Shown in pieces: positions 35,252-44,165 of a stretch of DNA of 47,348 nucleotides; within the stretch, counting starts at the first letter, position 1, and each line of letters starts with the position of its first letter. Position numbers and translations under genes: made by a program. The stretch lies in NCBI GenBank assembly GCA_035318505.1, contig DATHEQ010000159.1, forward strand, positions 1 to 47,348. The letters run 5' to 3'. The notes beneath the pieces are model-generated. The model did not search any database and had not been told where the DNA came from. It worked only from the letters and a program-made list of their open reading frames with translations. The DNA is from DASWDH01 sp035318505 (lineage in GTDB: Bacteria > Myxococcota_A > Polyangia > Polyangiales > Polyangiaceae).

Positions 35252-36066
35252 ACGTGGGCCCTCTGCGACCAGCGGCCGAGCGCGTTGATGGCGAGCAAAA
35301 TCACGAATGACGTGCCCAGTAGCATCACGGCAATGGCTGTAGCGCCCGCATAATCGTATTGCTCGAGCTTGGTCACGATGAGAAGCGGTGCGATCTCGGT
35401 TCGCATCGGCATGTTGCCGGAGATGAACACCACCGATCCGTACTCTCCTACCGCCCGCGCAAACGCGAGCGTGAATCCCGTGAGCAGAGGGGGCACGAGG
35501 GTGGGAAGCACGACGAGGCGAAAAGCTTGCCAGCGCGTCGCTCCGAGCACGGCGGCCGCTTCCTCGAGATCGGGGTCGAGCTCTTCCAGCACCGGCTGTA
35601 CGGTGCGAACCACGAAAGGGAGTCCGACGAAGGTGAGCACGACCACGATTCCGAGCGGTGCGAAGGCCACCTGGATGCCGAGCCGTGCCAATGGCGCGCC
35701 GAGCCAACCGTTCTCCGTGTAAGCGGTGGTCATGGCGATTCCGGCCACCGCGGTGGGCAGCGCGAACGGGAGATCGACGATGGCGTCGACGATCGATTTG
35801 CCGAAAAAGCGATAGCGCACCAGCACCCACGCGAGAAGAAGCCCCATCACGGCATTGATGATCGCCGAGAGCGCCGATGCGCCGAACGTCAAGCGATAGG
35901 CCGCCAGCGTGCGCGGATGCGTCACCACCCGCCAAAATTCGACCGGCCCCATGGACCCTGCCTTGAAGAGAAGTGCCGACAGGGGGACGAGCACCAGAAG
36001 GCCGAGATAGAGCGACGTATAGCCCATGGTGAGCCGAAATCCCGGCAAAACCCCGCGCGTCCTCAT
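35248..36066 (-). CDS. cysT: Sulfate ABC transporter permease CysT (CysU)
   Basis: 272 residues and six predicted helices. Conserved stretches: VDLPFALPTAVAGIAMTTAY, EEAAAVLGATRWQAFRLVVLP (coupling helix) and AFARAVGEYGSVVFISGNMP, all diagnostic of CysT. It forms a heterodimeric channel with CysW. ATG 36066 overlaps the stop of the substrate-binding protein gene in ATGA. Confidence 0.93.
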   Translation of the reverse strand: MRTRGVLPGFRLTMGYTSLYLGLLVLVPLSALLFKAGSMGPVEFWRVVTHPRTLAAYRLTFGASALSAIINAVMGLLLAWVLVRYRFFGKSIVDAIVDLPFALPTAVAGIAMTTAYTENGWLGAPLARLGIQVAFAPLGIVVVLTFVGLPFVVRTVQPVLEELDPDLEEAAAVLGATRWQAFRLVVLPTLVPPLLTGFTLAFARAVGEYGSVVFISGNMPMRTEIAPLLIVTKLEQYDYAGATAIAVMLLGTSFVILLAINALGRWSQRAHV

Positions 36067-37175
36067 CGCGATTGCGGCTCGTAGATCTGGTCGAACACGC
36101 CCCCATCGTCGAAGTGCGTCTTCTGCGCGGCGCGCCAGCTCTCCGCCACGTCTTCCAGGGTAAAAAGCTCGACCTGGGGGAAATCGCTCTCCCGGCGCGC
36201 TGCACCGGGCGCCGCCGCTTGCGGACGGTAGTGATGTTTGACGCCGATCGCTTGCCCCTCATCGGAGTAGAGGAATTGCAGATAAGCCTCGGCGGCAGCG
36301 CGCGTTCCGTGTTTGTCGACATTCTTGTCGACGACGCTGACCGCTGGTTCGGCCCGGATGCTGGTGGGCGGCATCACCATCTCGAAGCCGTCGCCCATTT
36401 GCTGGGTGGCGAGCAGGATCTCGTTTTCCCAATTGATGAGCACGTCGCCGATGCCGCGATTGGTGAAGGTCGTCGTCGCGCCGCGCGCTCCCGAATCGAG
36501 CACGGGCACATTCTTGAAGAGTGCCACCATGAAAGCCCGCGCCTTGCGTTCCGCGGCGGCGAGCTCCCCCGCTTTTTCCGCCCGATGCGCAGCGGCCATG
36601 TCTCCGAGCTCGCTCTTCAACACGAAACCCCATGCCGCCAGGTAGTTCCATCTCGCCGCGCCCGACGTCTTGGGATTCGGCGTGATGACTCTGACGCCCG
36701 GTTTCACGAGGTCGGACCAGTCGTGAATCCCTTTCGGATTTCCTTTGCGAACGAGAAAGGCAATGGTCGACGTATAAGGCGCGGCGTGACCCGGCAGCCG
36801 GTTTTGCCAATCGGGCGCGATGAGCTTCGCCCTGTCGGCGATGGAGTCGACGTCGTGCGCGAGCGCGAGCGTCACCACGTCGGCCTCGAGGCCATCGATG
36901 ACGGCCCGCGCCTGCTTGCCCGAGCCGCCGTGCGATTGCTTGATCTTGACGCGCTGTCCCGTCTTCGTCTTCCACTGTTTGGCGAATGCTTCGTTGATGG
37001 CAACAAAGAGCTCGCGCGTCGGGTCGTACGAAACGTTGAGCAGCTCGATGTCTTTCGTTACCGAAGTCGCGGCGGATCCCGATCGCTCTTTGCACGCGGC
37101 CATCCCCCACGCGGCTAGAAGGAGCACGCCGAGCCCCGGGATCAGCTTCTTGAGGAGGTGCGGTAGCGCAGGCAT
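36063..37175 (-). CDS. sbp: Sulfate ABC transporter substrate-binding lipoprotein
   Basis: 370 residues. The signal ends in GMAAC (Cys28), so it is lipid-anchored rather than freely periplasmic. The sulfate-binding fold is recognisable: LLNVSYDPTRELFVAINEAF, IKQSHGGSGKQARAVIDGL, DVVTLALAHDVD, VRVITPNPKTSGAARWNYLAAW and INWENEILL. Sulfate is bound by uncharged main-chain and Ser/Trp contacts in this family. Downstream come cysT, cysW, cysA and cysK in tight overlap; upstream is the Rrf2 regulator at 27 bp. The gene symbol could equally be cysP. Confidence 0.93.
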   Translation of the reverse strand: MPALPHLLKKLIPGLGVLLLAAWGMAACKERSGSAATSVTKDIELLNVSYDPTRELFVAINEAFAKQWKTKTGQRVKIKQSHGGSGKQARAVIDGLEADVVTLALAHDVDSIADRAKLIAPDWQNRLPGHAAPYTSTIAFLVRKGNPKGIHDWSDLVKPGVRVITPNPKTSGAARWNYLAAWGFVLKSELGDMAAAHRAEKAGELAAAERKARAFMVALFKNVPVLDSGARGATTTFTNRGIGDVLINWENEILLATQQMGDGFEMVMPPTSIRAEPAVSVVDKNVDKHGTRAAAEAYLQFLYSDEGQAIGVKHHYRPQAAAPGAARRESDFPQVELFTLEDVAESWRAAQKTHFDDGGVFDQIYEPQSR

Positions 37176-37202
37176 AGTCTATGTGAGCGATGGGGTGATG
37201 GG

Positions 37203-37658
37203 TCAGATGTGGTAGCGCTGTAGCGTTAGGCGCCGCGGCTCGTGCTCGCCGCGGGTGAGCTGGTCGAGCGTGGCGGCGTCGAGGATGCTCGTGGTCGCGT
37301 CGTTCACCTCGCGCATGAGAGCTCGAATCCGGCACGCGGCCGCATCGGGGCACTCCGCGCAAGGTCGAGCATCGGCATCTCCGACACAGGCGACGGGAGT
37401 CAGCGAGCCGTCGAGAGCCCGCAAAACACCGCCCGCGCTGATCTCTTCAGGGTGCCGCGCGAGGAGGTAGCCGCCCCCTTTACCCTTCTTGCTCTGCAGC
37501 ATCCCTTTCTGCTTCAGCTCGAGCAGGATGAACTCGAGGAACTTCTTGGGGATCCCCTCTTCGGCGGCGAGATCGGCGATGAGAACGGGACCGCGCCCGT
37601 ACTCGCGCGCCAAGCGCATCATCGCCTTCAGTCCGTACTTCGCCTTTTTGGAGATCAT
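37203..37658 (-). CDS. Rrf2-family transcriptional regulator of sulfate/cysteine operon
   Basis: 151 residues. The N-terminal winged helix starts MISKKAKYGLKAMMRLAREY and includes the recognition region IPKKFLEFILLELKQKGM. A Cys-rich segment follows (Cys91, 100, 103 and 109: CVGDADARPCAECPDAAAC), as in Rrf2 proteins that hold an iron-sulfur cluster or sense cysteine status, though the spacing is not that of IscR. As the first gene of the sulfate operon it probably represses its own operon, like CymR. The ATG (37658) has no Shine-Dalgarno match; the putative operator is immediately before it. Confidence 0.87.
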   Translation of the reverse strand: MISKKAKYGLKAMMRLAREYGRGPVLIADLAAEEGIPKKFLEFILLELKQKGMLQSKKGKGGGYLLARHPEEISAGGVLRALDGSLTPVACVGDADARPCAECPDAAACRIRALMREVNDATTSILDAATLDQLTRGEHEPRRLTLQRYHI

Positions 37659-37660
37659 AC

Positions 37661-37683
37661 TAGCCTATAGACTTGATAGGCTA
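37661..37683. promoter_or_regulatory. Perfect inverted repeat, putative Rrf2 operator
   Basis: TAGCCTAT (37661-37668) and ATAGGCTA (37676-37683) form a perfect 8-bp inverted repeat around a 7-bp gap. It overlaps the end of the -10 box and covers the predicted start, right before the rrf2 ATG, the position expected for autorepression. Confidence 0.72.
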
Positions 37684-37709
37684 CTACCCACAAAGAACAC
37701 GGCTGTCAA
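37681..37709 (-). promoter_or_regulatory. Promoter of the rrf2-sbp-cysTWA-cysK operon
   Basis: On the minus strand: TTGACA (37704-37709), a 17-bp spacer, TAGTAG (37681-37686). The -35 is a perfect match and the spacing ideal; the -10 is weak. The start near 37674 would give a leader of about 15 nt. Confidence 0.62.
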
Positions 37710-37735
37710 GGCAGCGGCGTGGGGGCGCGTGGCGG

Positions 37736-38122
37736 CTATGCCCAGTGCTTTTCGATGGAGCGCAACATGTCTTCGACGGGAAATGGTTTTTTCAGCAGCT
37801 CCTCGACCTCGGCCTGCGGGTGGCGGTGATCGATGAAATGCTGCGACGCTGACATTCCGAGGACCGGAATGCGACGGAGCCGCTCGTCCTTTTTTCGTGC
37901 CGCCAAGAATTGCCAGCCATCCATGTGCGGCATACCGAAGTCGAGCACGATCATGCGCGGAAGCTCGGCGCTCGATGAGAGTTGGTCCATGGCCAGTTGC
38001 CCGTCGGCGCAGCAGACGACCGGGTAGCCTTCGTTGGAGATGATCTCGCTGAGCCCTTCGCGCACGCCCGGGTCATCTTCGATCAGCAGGATGTAACCGC
38101 CCGTCGTATGGCTGGGCATCAT
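37736..38122 (-). CDS. Single-domain response regulator
   Basis: 128 residues, only a receiver domain. Acidic pocket EDD at the start (YILLIEDDPGVREGL), phosphorylatable Asp in MIVLDFGMPHMDGW, conserved Ser in GMSAS and Lys in LKKPFP. No output domain, so it passes the signal by protein contact (CheY-like) or serves in a relay. ATG 38122 overlaps the universal stress gene stop (ATGA); the longer open frame inside that gene is not used. It lies between the stress protein and a sulfate operon of separate control; a hybrid kinase is two genes upstream. Confidence 0.88.
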   Translation of the reverse strand: MMPSHTTGGYILLIEDDPGVREGLSEIISNEGYPVVCCADGQLAMDQLSSSAELPRMIVLDFGMPHMDGWQFLAARKKDERLRRIPVLGMSASQHFIDHRHPQAEVEELLKKPFPVEDMLRSIEKHWA

Positions 38123-38781
38123 GCCCGACCGCGCGGCGAATCGAACATCGGCTCTTCTTCCCACGTCGCCCCATCGAAAGGCGGTGGCTGGCTGGGAGGA
38201 AAGAAGCTCTTGGCCGTATTCACGTGCTGCACGCACCACAGCCGTGCGCCATGACTCTCGATGCGAAGCTCGTGGCAGAGCGGACAGGGGGGCTCGAGAT
38301 CGCTCGCGCGTGGCCGCTCTTTTGGCTTTACGGTGAGCACGGGGCAGGGCGCGAGGCGCTGCACTTTTTCGGCCACCGAACCGAGCAACAGCCGGCTCAC
38401 TCCTCCACGCGAGTGCGTGCCGATGACCACGAGATCGGCTTCAATGTCGCTGGCGAGCTGAACGATCTCGCGATACGGCTCACCGGTGCGGACATGCGCG
38501 AAAGCGCGCAGCGCAAATTTGTCGATGGCAGCGGCGCAGAGCACGTCGAGCTCGCGGCGCGCGTCTTCGACGGCTTTCTCGTATTGATTGATCGACCCCG
38601 ACCAATCGCCGAGGCCAGTAAGTGGTGCGTGCTTCAGCACGTGGATGAGATGCAAATCAGGCGACCGCGTGATGCGCGCCAAGTTGAGCGCGACTGACAC
38701 CGCTTGGTGCGACGTCTCGGAAAAGTCGACTCCGATGACCATGACCGATCTGCATTCGAGCTCGTGATCCAGCTGCATCAT
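38119..38781 (-). CDS. Universal stress protein with Cys/His C-terminal extension
   Basis: 220 residues. Residues about 10-150 are a UspA domain (VMVIGVDFSETSHQAVSVAL, and the nucleotide-binding motif GTHSRGGVSRLLLGSVAEKV with LAPCPVLTVKP). The extension has CPLC, then WCVQH about 17 residues later, which could bind zinc; it ends in a Pro-rich acidic tail. ATG 38781 has GAGGAGGT seven bases upstream. The stop overlaps the response regulator start. USP domains bind ATP or other nucleotides and help stress survival. Confidence 0.87.
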   Translation of the reverse strand: MMQLDHELECRSVMVIGVDFSETSHQAVSVALNLARITRSPDLHLIHVLKHAPLTGLGDWSGSINQYEKAVEDARRELDVLCAAAIDKFALRAFAHVRTGEPYREIVQLASDIEADLVVIGTHSRGGVSRLLLGSVAEKVQRLAPCPVLTVKPKERPRASDLEPPCPLCHELRIESHGARLWCVQHVNTAKSFFPPSQPPPFDGATWEEEPMFDSPRGRA

Positions 38782-38846
38782 AGGACACCTCCTCGGCGCT
38801 CGGCGCCCCCCGCTTCCGGATTGAAGACGCTTCAAGCCGCACTTTA

Positions 38847-38874
38847 ATTATCGCCCTTTTTCTCTTTCTGCCAA
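38847..38874 (-). promoter_or_regulatory. Sigma-70-type promoter for the stress protein gene
   Basis: TTGGCA (38869-38874), 16-bp spacer, GATAAT (38847-38852), each one base from consensus. The start would be near 38840, leader about 60 nt. The remaining spacer 38875-39056 shows nothing else I can defend. Confidence 0.55.
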
Positions 38875-39056
38875 GCGACAAATGTCGGGGTTCGCCTTTC
38901 GCGCGAGGCCCCCGCTCTCATCGCACGTGCAGCCAGCGCAGCCCGTCACTTGGCGGCGGCGCTTATGCAAATGACGATCGTTGGTCGTAGATCGGTTTGC
39001 GCCGCTTATTCACACGAGATGGACGGCCCTTGGCGCAGACGCTCTTTTGCAGCGCA

Positions 39057-40244
39057 TCAAATCGGCTTTGATCGCGGCAAAGTGAAGCGAAAGGTTGCGC
39101 CGTCGCCGAGCTCGCTGGCGACCCAGATTCGACCGCCGTGCGCTTGCACGATGCCTTGCGCGATAGCGAGACCCAGACCGAGCCCGCGCCGCCTCTGGCC
39201 GGCAGCTTGCCAATAGCGATCGAAAATATGGGGTAGATGTGCGCAATCGACCCCGGGGCCGGAATCCTCCACGCTGAATTCGACCTCGTCGGGCATGATC
39301 GCGGCTGTGAGACGGATGCGCCCCCCTTCCGGCGTGAATTTGAGCGCGTTGCCGACCAGGTTCGAAAGAACCTGGTGAATGCGTTCGCGGTCGCAGGTGA
39401 CGAGCGCGCTTTGGTCCGGAGGCGAGTACGAGAGCTCCTGCGATTTGCGCGTAGCGAGGGCTGCGAACATGTCGATCGCTTGTCGGAGAATGTCGGACGA
39501 TTCGTGCTCGGCCTTATCGAGAGGCAGCCGCCCTCCCTCGATTTGCGAGACGTGCAGGAGATCGGTGACGAGCTTGTGCATCCGATCAAGCGCGCGCTGG
39601 ACGAGCTCGGCTTGCCGATGCACGGCGTCGTCGCCCAGCACGGCGGCGCGGCGCATTATCAGGGTGGCGCCGGCAGAGGCGGCGGCGATGGGATTTCCGA
39701 GATCGTGCGAGACCGCGGCCAGGATTTCCTCGCGCGCGGCAATCTTGGCTTCGGCCGCGGCGCGGGCGACGCGCTCCGCTTGCAGCAGCTCGGACTGCAC
39801 GCGAAGCTGCTCGCGGCGCCGAAAGAGCTCGACGAAGACGGAGATCTTCGAGCGCAGCACGTGGGGCTCGACCGGTTTGACCAGATAGTCGACCGCGCCA
39901 TGATCGTAGCCGCGAAAGCTGCAAAGGGGATCGCGGTCGATGCCCGTGAGAAAGATGATCGGTACACCGTTGCCGCCGGGCTGGTCCTTGATGAGCCGCG
40001 TCGTTTCATAGCCATTCAGTCCCGGCATGTGCGCGTCCATGAGAATGACCGCGAACTCACGCTCACTGACGAGGCGCAGCGCCTCTTCGCCGGAATGTGC
40101 TCTGACGACTTCGTGGCCGAGGGGAGCGAGGATTCTCTCGATGGCTAGCAAATTGGCGGGATAGTCATCGACGGCCAGGATTGCCGCGCGCGAAAATAAA
40201 CGGTCTTGGACCGGTTCCGCCGCGGCGCCGTTCGCCTCCCCCAT
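39057..40244 (-). CDS. Receiver-histidine kinase hybrid
   Basis: 395 residues. An N-terminal receiver (AILAVDDYPANLLAIE; Asp70 in ILMDAHMPGLNG; Lys123 in LVKPVE) is joined by a coiled linker (about 138-172) to a kinase with His180 in AAVSHDLGNPIAAAS. ATP-binding boxes are complete: NLVGNALKF, VEDSGPGVD and GLGLGLAI. No membrane segment or other sensor, so the receiver probably controls kinase activity. ATG 40244 has GGGGAG seven bases upstream. The next gene downstream on the strand is the stress protein, about 275 bp away. Confidence 0.92.
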   Translation of the reverse strand: MGEANGAAAEPVQDRLFSRAAILAVDDYPANLLAIERILAPLGHEVVRAHSGEEALRLVSEREFAVILMDAHMPGLNGYETTRLIKDQPGGNGVPIIFLTGIDRDPLCSFRGYDHGAVDYLVKPVEPHVLRSKISVFVELFRRREQLRVQSELLQAERVARAAAEAKIAAREEILAAVSHDLGNPIAAASAGATLIMRRAAVLGDDAVHRQAELVQRALDRMHKLVTDLLHVSQIEGGRLPLDKAEHESSDILRQAIDMFAALATRKSQELSYSPPDQSALVTCDRERIHQVLSNLVGNALKFTPEGGRIRLTAAIMPDEVEFSVEDSGPGVDCAHLPHIFDRYWQAAGQRRRGLGLGLAIAQGIVQAHGGRIWVASELGDGATFRFTLPRSKPI

Positions 40245-40529
40245 ATTTCACTCCCCGCTTGCCATCTTATCGAGCGACGAACTCCTGTCGATCGATTCGC
40301 TGCGGTTTCCACATATTTTTTCGGTGATTTGTGGGCGCGCACACTGTCGGATCTCTCCCATAAAGTGGGCAATGGCGAGTCGGCGCATGCGTCGCAGCTT
40401 CGTGTTCGAACGGCGAGCGGACGGTGCGGCGAGCGCGCCCTACCCGACAATCACAGCCGAACGTTTCGTTTTTGGTGGCAAAACCCCACCTTGACTTTCC
40501 GCGCCCGGCGGCGAACATGAGGACGACCG

Positions 40530-41432
40530 ATGCTTTTCTCCGACGGGCTGCGGTGCCGAGCGCAGCGATGGTTCGGGCGGTGCCTCATGACGACTGTCGT
40601 CGCGTCAGCTGCGGCTTGTTCGGTCCTCGTCGATTCGGGTCGTGAGCAATGTGCGACCGACGGCGATTGTCAAAAGCGCGGCGGTACTTTCGCCAAGGCG
40701 ATCTGCGCCAATGAGGTGTGCGCGATCGAGCCCAAGTGGGGCTGCGTGGGTTCCGTCGTTTGGCCCGTGCCGCCGCCGGTGGGGTCCACGCCCGAAAAAG
40801 TCACGGCCAAGGTTTCGCTATCCAACCTGCTCACCAGCGACGTCCTCGTCGGTGCTTCGGCGCGTGTCTGCGGCAAGCTCGATCCGACCTGTGAATTCCC
40901 GCTCCAGAGCGACGTGCTCAGCAATGCTGATGGCGTGCTCGCCGTCCAGGTGACCAAGTTTTTCGACGGCTACTTGGAGATCAAATATCCCGACATGGTG
41001 AACACCATGTACTACTTCAATCCGCCGGTGGACGCCGACAGGGTCGTCCCCTTCGTGCCCCTCGTTCCTTTCACGGCGTTCGATGTGTTCGGCCGTGAGC
41101 TCAAGATGATGCCGCGAGCCGATCGCGGGACGGTGATCGGCCTCACCTACGATTGCCAGGGCGCGAGCGCGGAGGGCATCGAGCTCTCCACCGACGATGC
41201 GGACGAGTTCACGACCGCCTTTTACATGGTGCAAGGCTCGCCGCGGATCGATGCGACCCAGACCGACAAGTCGGGTCAAGGAGGTGTGGCGAATGTTCCG
41301 CTCGGGCCTCGGCTCGTGTCGGGCCGCCGCTCGGGAACGGGGGAGCTCATCGGGGTGGTGAGCGTGCAAACTCGGGCGCTCACGATCACCTATACCTCCA
41401 TGCTTCCGACGCCCCTCTCGGCGCAGAAATAA
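40530..41432 (+). CDS. Exported lipoprotein of unknown function, upstream of kinase
   Basis: 300 residues. Signal with Arg residues and hydrophobic run ending SAAAC (Cys30). A Cys-rich short part follows (CATDGDCQKRGGTFAKAICA to CAIE), resembling small Cys modules before domains in myxobacterial lipoproteins. A beta-rich domain (VTAKVSLSNLLTSDVLVGA onward) follows; the fold resembles carboxypeptidase regulatory or Ig-like modules but I do not recognise it. It is seven bp upstream of the kinase gene, so they are co-transcribed; it could be the extracytoplasmic sensor or cargo. No clear promoter was found in 40245-40529, which also separates it from the divergent kinase-receiver gene. Confidence 0.75.
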   Translation: MLFSDGLRCRAQRWFGRCLMTTVVASAAACSVLVDSGREQCATDGDCQKRGGTFAKAICANEVCAIEPKWGCVGSVVWPVPPPVGSTPEKVTAKVSLSNLLTSDVLVGASARVCGKLDPTCEFPLQSDVLSNADGVLAVQVTKFFDGYLEIKYPDMVNTMYYFNPPVDADRVVPFVPLVPFTAFDVFGRELKMMPRADRGTVIGLTYDCQGASAEGIELSTDDADEFTTAFYMVQGSPRIDATQTDKSGQGGVANVPLGPRLVSGRRSGTGELIGVVSVQTRALTITYTSMLPTPLSAQK

Positions 41433-41439
41433 GCGTACA

Positions 41440-43158
41440 ATGAGCATGATTCAACCAGAACTTGCTCGAATCGGACGCTACCAGCTCGTCACCCTCCTGG
41501 CCGAGGGCGGGATGGCAAGGGTCTACCTCGCGTTCGCGCGGGGGCCGGCAGGTTTCGACAAGCTGGTGGTGGTCAAGCAGATCCGTCCCGAGCTCGCCTG
41601 GGATCAGGACTTCGTCACGATGTTTTTCGACGAAGCGCGTATCGCGGCGCGGCTGAACCACGCCAACGTCGTGCACACGTACGAAGTGGTCGAGGAGAAC
41701 GGCCTTTACCTCCTCGTCATGGAGTACCTGGAAGGGCAGACGGTGGGCGAGGCGTTGCGGCGGATCACGCGCGAGAACATGCCGCTCGATCTGCACCTCT
41801 GGGTTCTCACCCAGGTCTTGGCGGGGCTCAGCTACGCGCACGACCTGCGCGACTACGACGGTAGCGCGCTCGGCGTCGTTCATCGCGACGTCAGCCCCTC
41901 CAACGTGTTCTTGAGCTACAGCGGTGAAGTCAAGCTGCTCGATTTCGGCATTGCCAAAGCCGCCGGCGCCATTTCGGCGACCCACGAGGGCACGATCAAA
42001 GGCAAGCTCGGTTACAGCGCGCCGGAACAGTTTCTCCAGAGCGCGATCGACGGGCGGGCCGATCTTTACGCGGTAGGGGTCATGCTCTGGGAAGCCCTCG
42101 GCCGGCGCCGGCGCCGGATGGCGGATACGCCCGCTGCGACGTACCAGGCGCGCATCGCGGGTCTCGAGCCGAAGATCCGCGAGGTGTGTCCCGACGTGCC
42201 CCGCGTGTTGGCGGAGATCTGCGACCGCGCGACGGCACCCGATCCCGCAGATCGGTACAACACGGCAGCCGAGTTTCAGCATGAGCTCGAGGAATACCTC
42301 GATCAAGCGAGCCGCCCGCCCGGCCGCCGCGAGCTGGCCGCGTTGCTCGAGCAGCACTTCAATTCCGAGCGCATCGAGCGTCGCAACCGCGTCCAAGAGC
42401 TGCTGAGCACCGCCATCACACAGCATCCGCCTGGGTCGACGGCGGTGTCCTTTGCGTCGAGGTCTCCCCCCGGCGCGCTCTACGACTTGCCCATCACCGA
42501 AGCGGGTGCGAGCGACGCGCCCCCGCCTTTCCGCTCGGCCCTGCAGGTGAGCGGCCTTCGCCATCGCCCTCTGCTCATCGCGGGAGCGCTCGTGATGGTG
42601 ATAGGCGCGTTTGCGGCTGCGTTCTCGCGCAAAGAAAGCCCGGTCCCCACCAGCGACGGGGTCGCACCGGTCGCCGCAGCGCCTTCCGCCGTGAGCGCGC
42701 CGGTCCCTGCCGAGGACCCGAGCAAGAAGGTCGAGACGGCGACCGTCCAGCTCTACATTCACGTGAAGCCGGCATCGGCCACGTTGACCCTCGATGGCGC
42801 GCGCTTGGTGAGTAACCCTTTTCAGGCAGACGTGAATGCCGACAAGCGCGCGCACGTTCTTCACGCCGCCGCGCCAGGCTACCAAGTCGTCGAGCAGGTG
42901 ATCACGTTCGGCAATGACGCCCGCCTCGAAATCGCGCTGAAACCGCTGCCGGGGGCCGCCGGAAAGGCGGCACGCGCCGCCGAAGCGTCCGCGCAGCGGT
43001 CGGCCCTCGACAGCTGGAAACCGGGGGGCGGCGAAATCACACGCACGCCCTCCGACACCCCAGCCGAGGCGCGACCGCGCGAGTCCGATGTGGAGTTGAA
43101 GCGGGGGCCCTCAACGCCGCCGCGGCCGATCGATGAAAAGGACCCGTATTCTCCATGA
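41440..43158 (+). CDS. Transmembrane Ser/Thr protein kinase with PEGA domain
   Basis: 572 residues. The Hanks-type catalytic domain is about 13-285: AEGGMARVY loop, Lys46, Glu66, HRD (148-150) with Asn155, DFG (168-170) and APE (194-196). All are intact. A linker leads to one helix (about 377-395), and an extracytoplasmic PEGA domain follows (about 445-515: LYIHVKPASATLTLDGARL). PEGA domains are thought to bind surface or peptidoglycan components, so this is a signal receptor. The stop overlaps the next gene's start by 4 bp. The phosphatase at 4837 could be a counterpart, but the genes are far apart. Confidence 0.95.
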   Translation: MSMIQPELARIGRYQLVTLLAEGGMARVYLAFARGPAGFDKLVVVKQIRPELAWDQDFVTMFFDEARIAARLNHANVVHTYEVVEENGLYLLVMEYLEGQTVGEALRRITRENMPLDLHLWVLTQVLAGLSYAHDLRDYDGSALGVVHRDVSPSNVFLSYSGEVKLLDFGIAKAAGAISATHEGTIKGKLGYSAPEQFLQSAIDGRADLYAVGVMLWEALGRRRRRMADTPAATYQARIAGLEPKIREVCPDVPRVLAEICDRATAPDPADRYNTAAEFQHELEEYLDQASRPPGRRELAALLEQHFNSERIERRNRVQELLSTAITQHPPGSTAVSFASRSPPGALYDLPITEAGASDAPPPFRSALQVSGLRHRPLLIAGALVMVIGAFAAAFSRKESPVPTSDGVAPVAAAPSAVSAPVPAEDPSKKVETATVQLYIHVKPASATLTLDGARLVSNPFQADVNADKRAHVLHAAAPGYQVVEQVITFGNDARLEIALKPLPGAAGKAARAAEASAQRSALDSWKPGGGEITRTPSDTPAEARPRESDVELKRGPSTPPRPIDEKDPYSP

Positions 43159-44165
43159 AAGCGCGTGTCGCGTGGGCCGCGCTTCTGGCCCTATTGCCGC
43201 TCGTCACGTCGTTCGACGTCGTGGCGGCACCTGACGCGCCGGCCAAAGAGCCGACCGCGGTGGACGAGGCGCGGCTGCGTTTCCAAAAAGGCGTTCAGCT
43301 GTTTCACGAGTGGAGCTTCGAAGCTGCGCTGGCGGAATTCCGCAAGGCGTATCAGCTCGCGCCTTCTTATCGCGTTCTCTACAACATCGCGCAGGTGCAT
43401 TACGAGCTGCATAACTACGTCGATGCGCTCAAAGCCTTTCGCCAATATTTGAACGAAGGCGCCGCGGATTTACCGACCGATCGGCGAACGCAGGTCGAGG
43501 CCGAGATACGCAAGCTCGAAGGGCGAGTGGGGTACCTCGAGGTCGTCGCCAACGTCGACTCGGGACAGGTAGCCGTCGACGACGTCCCGGTGGGCATGGT
43601 TCCCATGAAAGCGCCGATCCTGGTCAATCCTGGCGTGCGCCGCGTATCGGTGACCAAGCCGGGGTTTGGAACGACGGCGCGCAACGTCACCATCGCCGGT
43701 GGCGATCACGCGCAGGTCCAGGTCGAGCTGAACGAGGCGGTCGCTTCACGCATGCCGCGTGATGAGGCAGCGAGAAAATCGGGCAGAGGCGAGGCGCGAG
43801 CCGACCGGCCGCGCACCGCGATGTGGATCACACTGGCGGCGACCGGCGCACTCGGTGTTGGCACAGGTGTTTTCGCGCTCCTCGCCCAAGACGCCAAGCG
43901 CGATTTCGACCATCAGCTCGGCGTGTTTCCTTCGAGCAAGGCCGACATCGACAATGCCCGCTCGACGCTCGTTCGCAAGGCGGCCATCACCGATGGTCTC
44001 ATGGCCGCGACCGCGGTGGCCGGCGGGCTCACGGTATTCTTCGCGCTCTCCGGTGGCGCAGCCAAAGATCCCGCCGCGGCGTCCACAGGAACGCCGCAGC
44101 CGCCCGCCCCGCGCGTCGGAATTGCACCGACGCTGGGGGGCATCGTCGCCGTCGGCTCGTTCTGA
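43155..44165 (+). CDS. TPR/PEGA-domain membrane protein
   Basis: 336 residues. Signal peptide to about VVAA. Then tetratricopeptide-like repeats (FQKGVQLFHEWSFEAALAEF and YNIAQVHYELHNYVDALKAF), a PEGA-type segment (LEVVANVDSGQVAVDDVPVG), a low-complexity basic stretch and two hydrophobic helices (about 224-243 and 283-301). It is exported and membrane associated, and belongs with the kinase gene in one transcript (ATGA overlap). It might be the kinase's extracytoplasmic partner. Function not known. Confidence 0.82.
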   Translation: MKARVAWAALLALLPLVTSFDVVAAPDAPAKEPTAVDEARLRFQKGVQLFHEWSFEAALAEFRKAYQLAPSYRVLYNIAQVHYELHNYVDALKAFRQYLNEGAADLPTDRRTQVEAEIRKLEGRVGYLEVVANVDSGQVAVDDVPVGMVPMKAPILVNPGVRRVSVTKPGFGTTARNVTIAGGDHAQVQVELNEAVASRMPRDEAARKSGRGEARADRPRTAMWITLAATGALGVGTGVFALLAQDAKRDFDHQLGVFPSSKADIDNARSTLVRKAAITDGLMAATAVAGGLTVFFALSGGAAKDPAAASTGTPQPPAPRVGIAPTLGGIVAVGSF

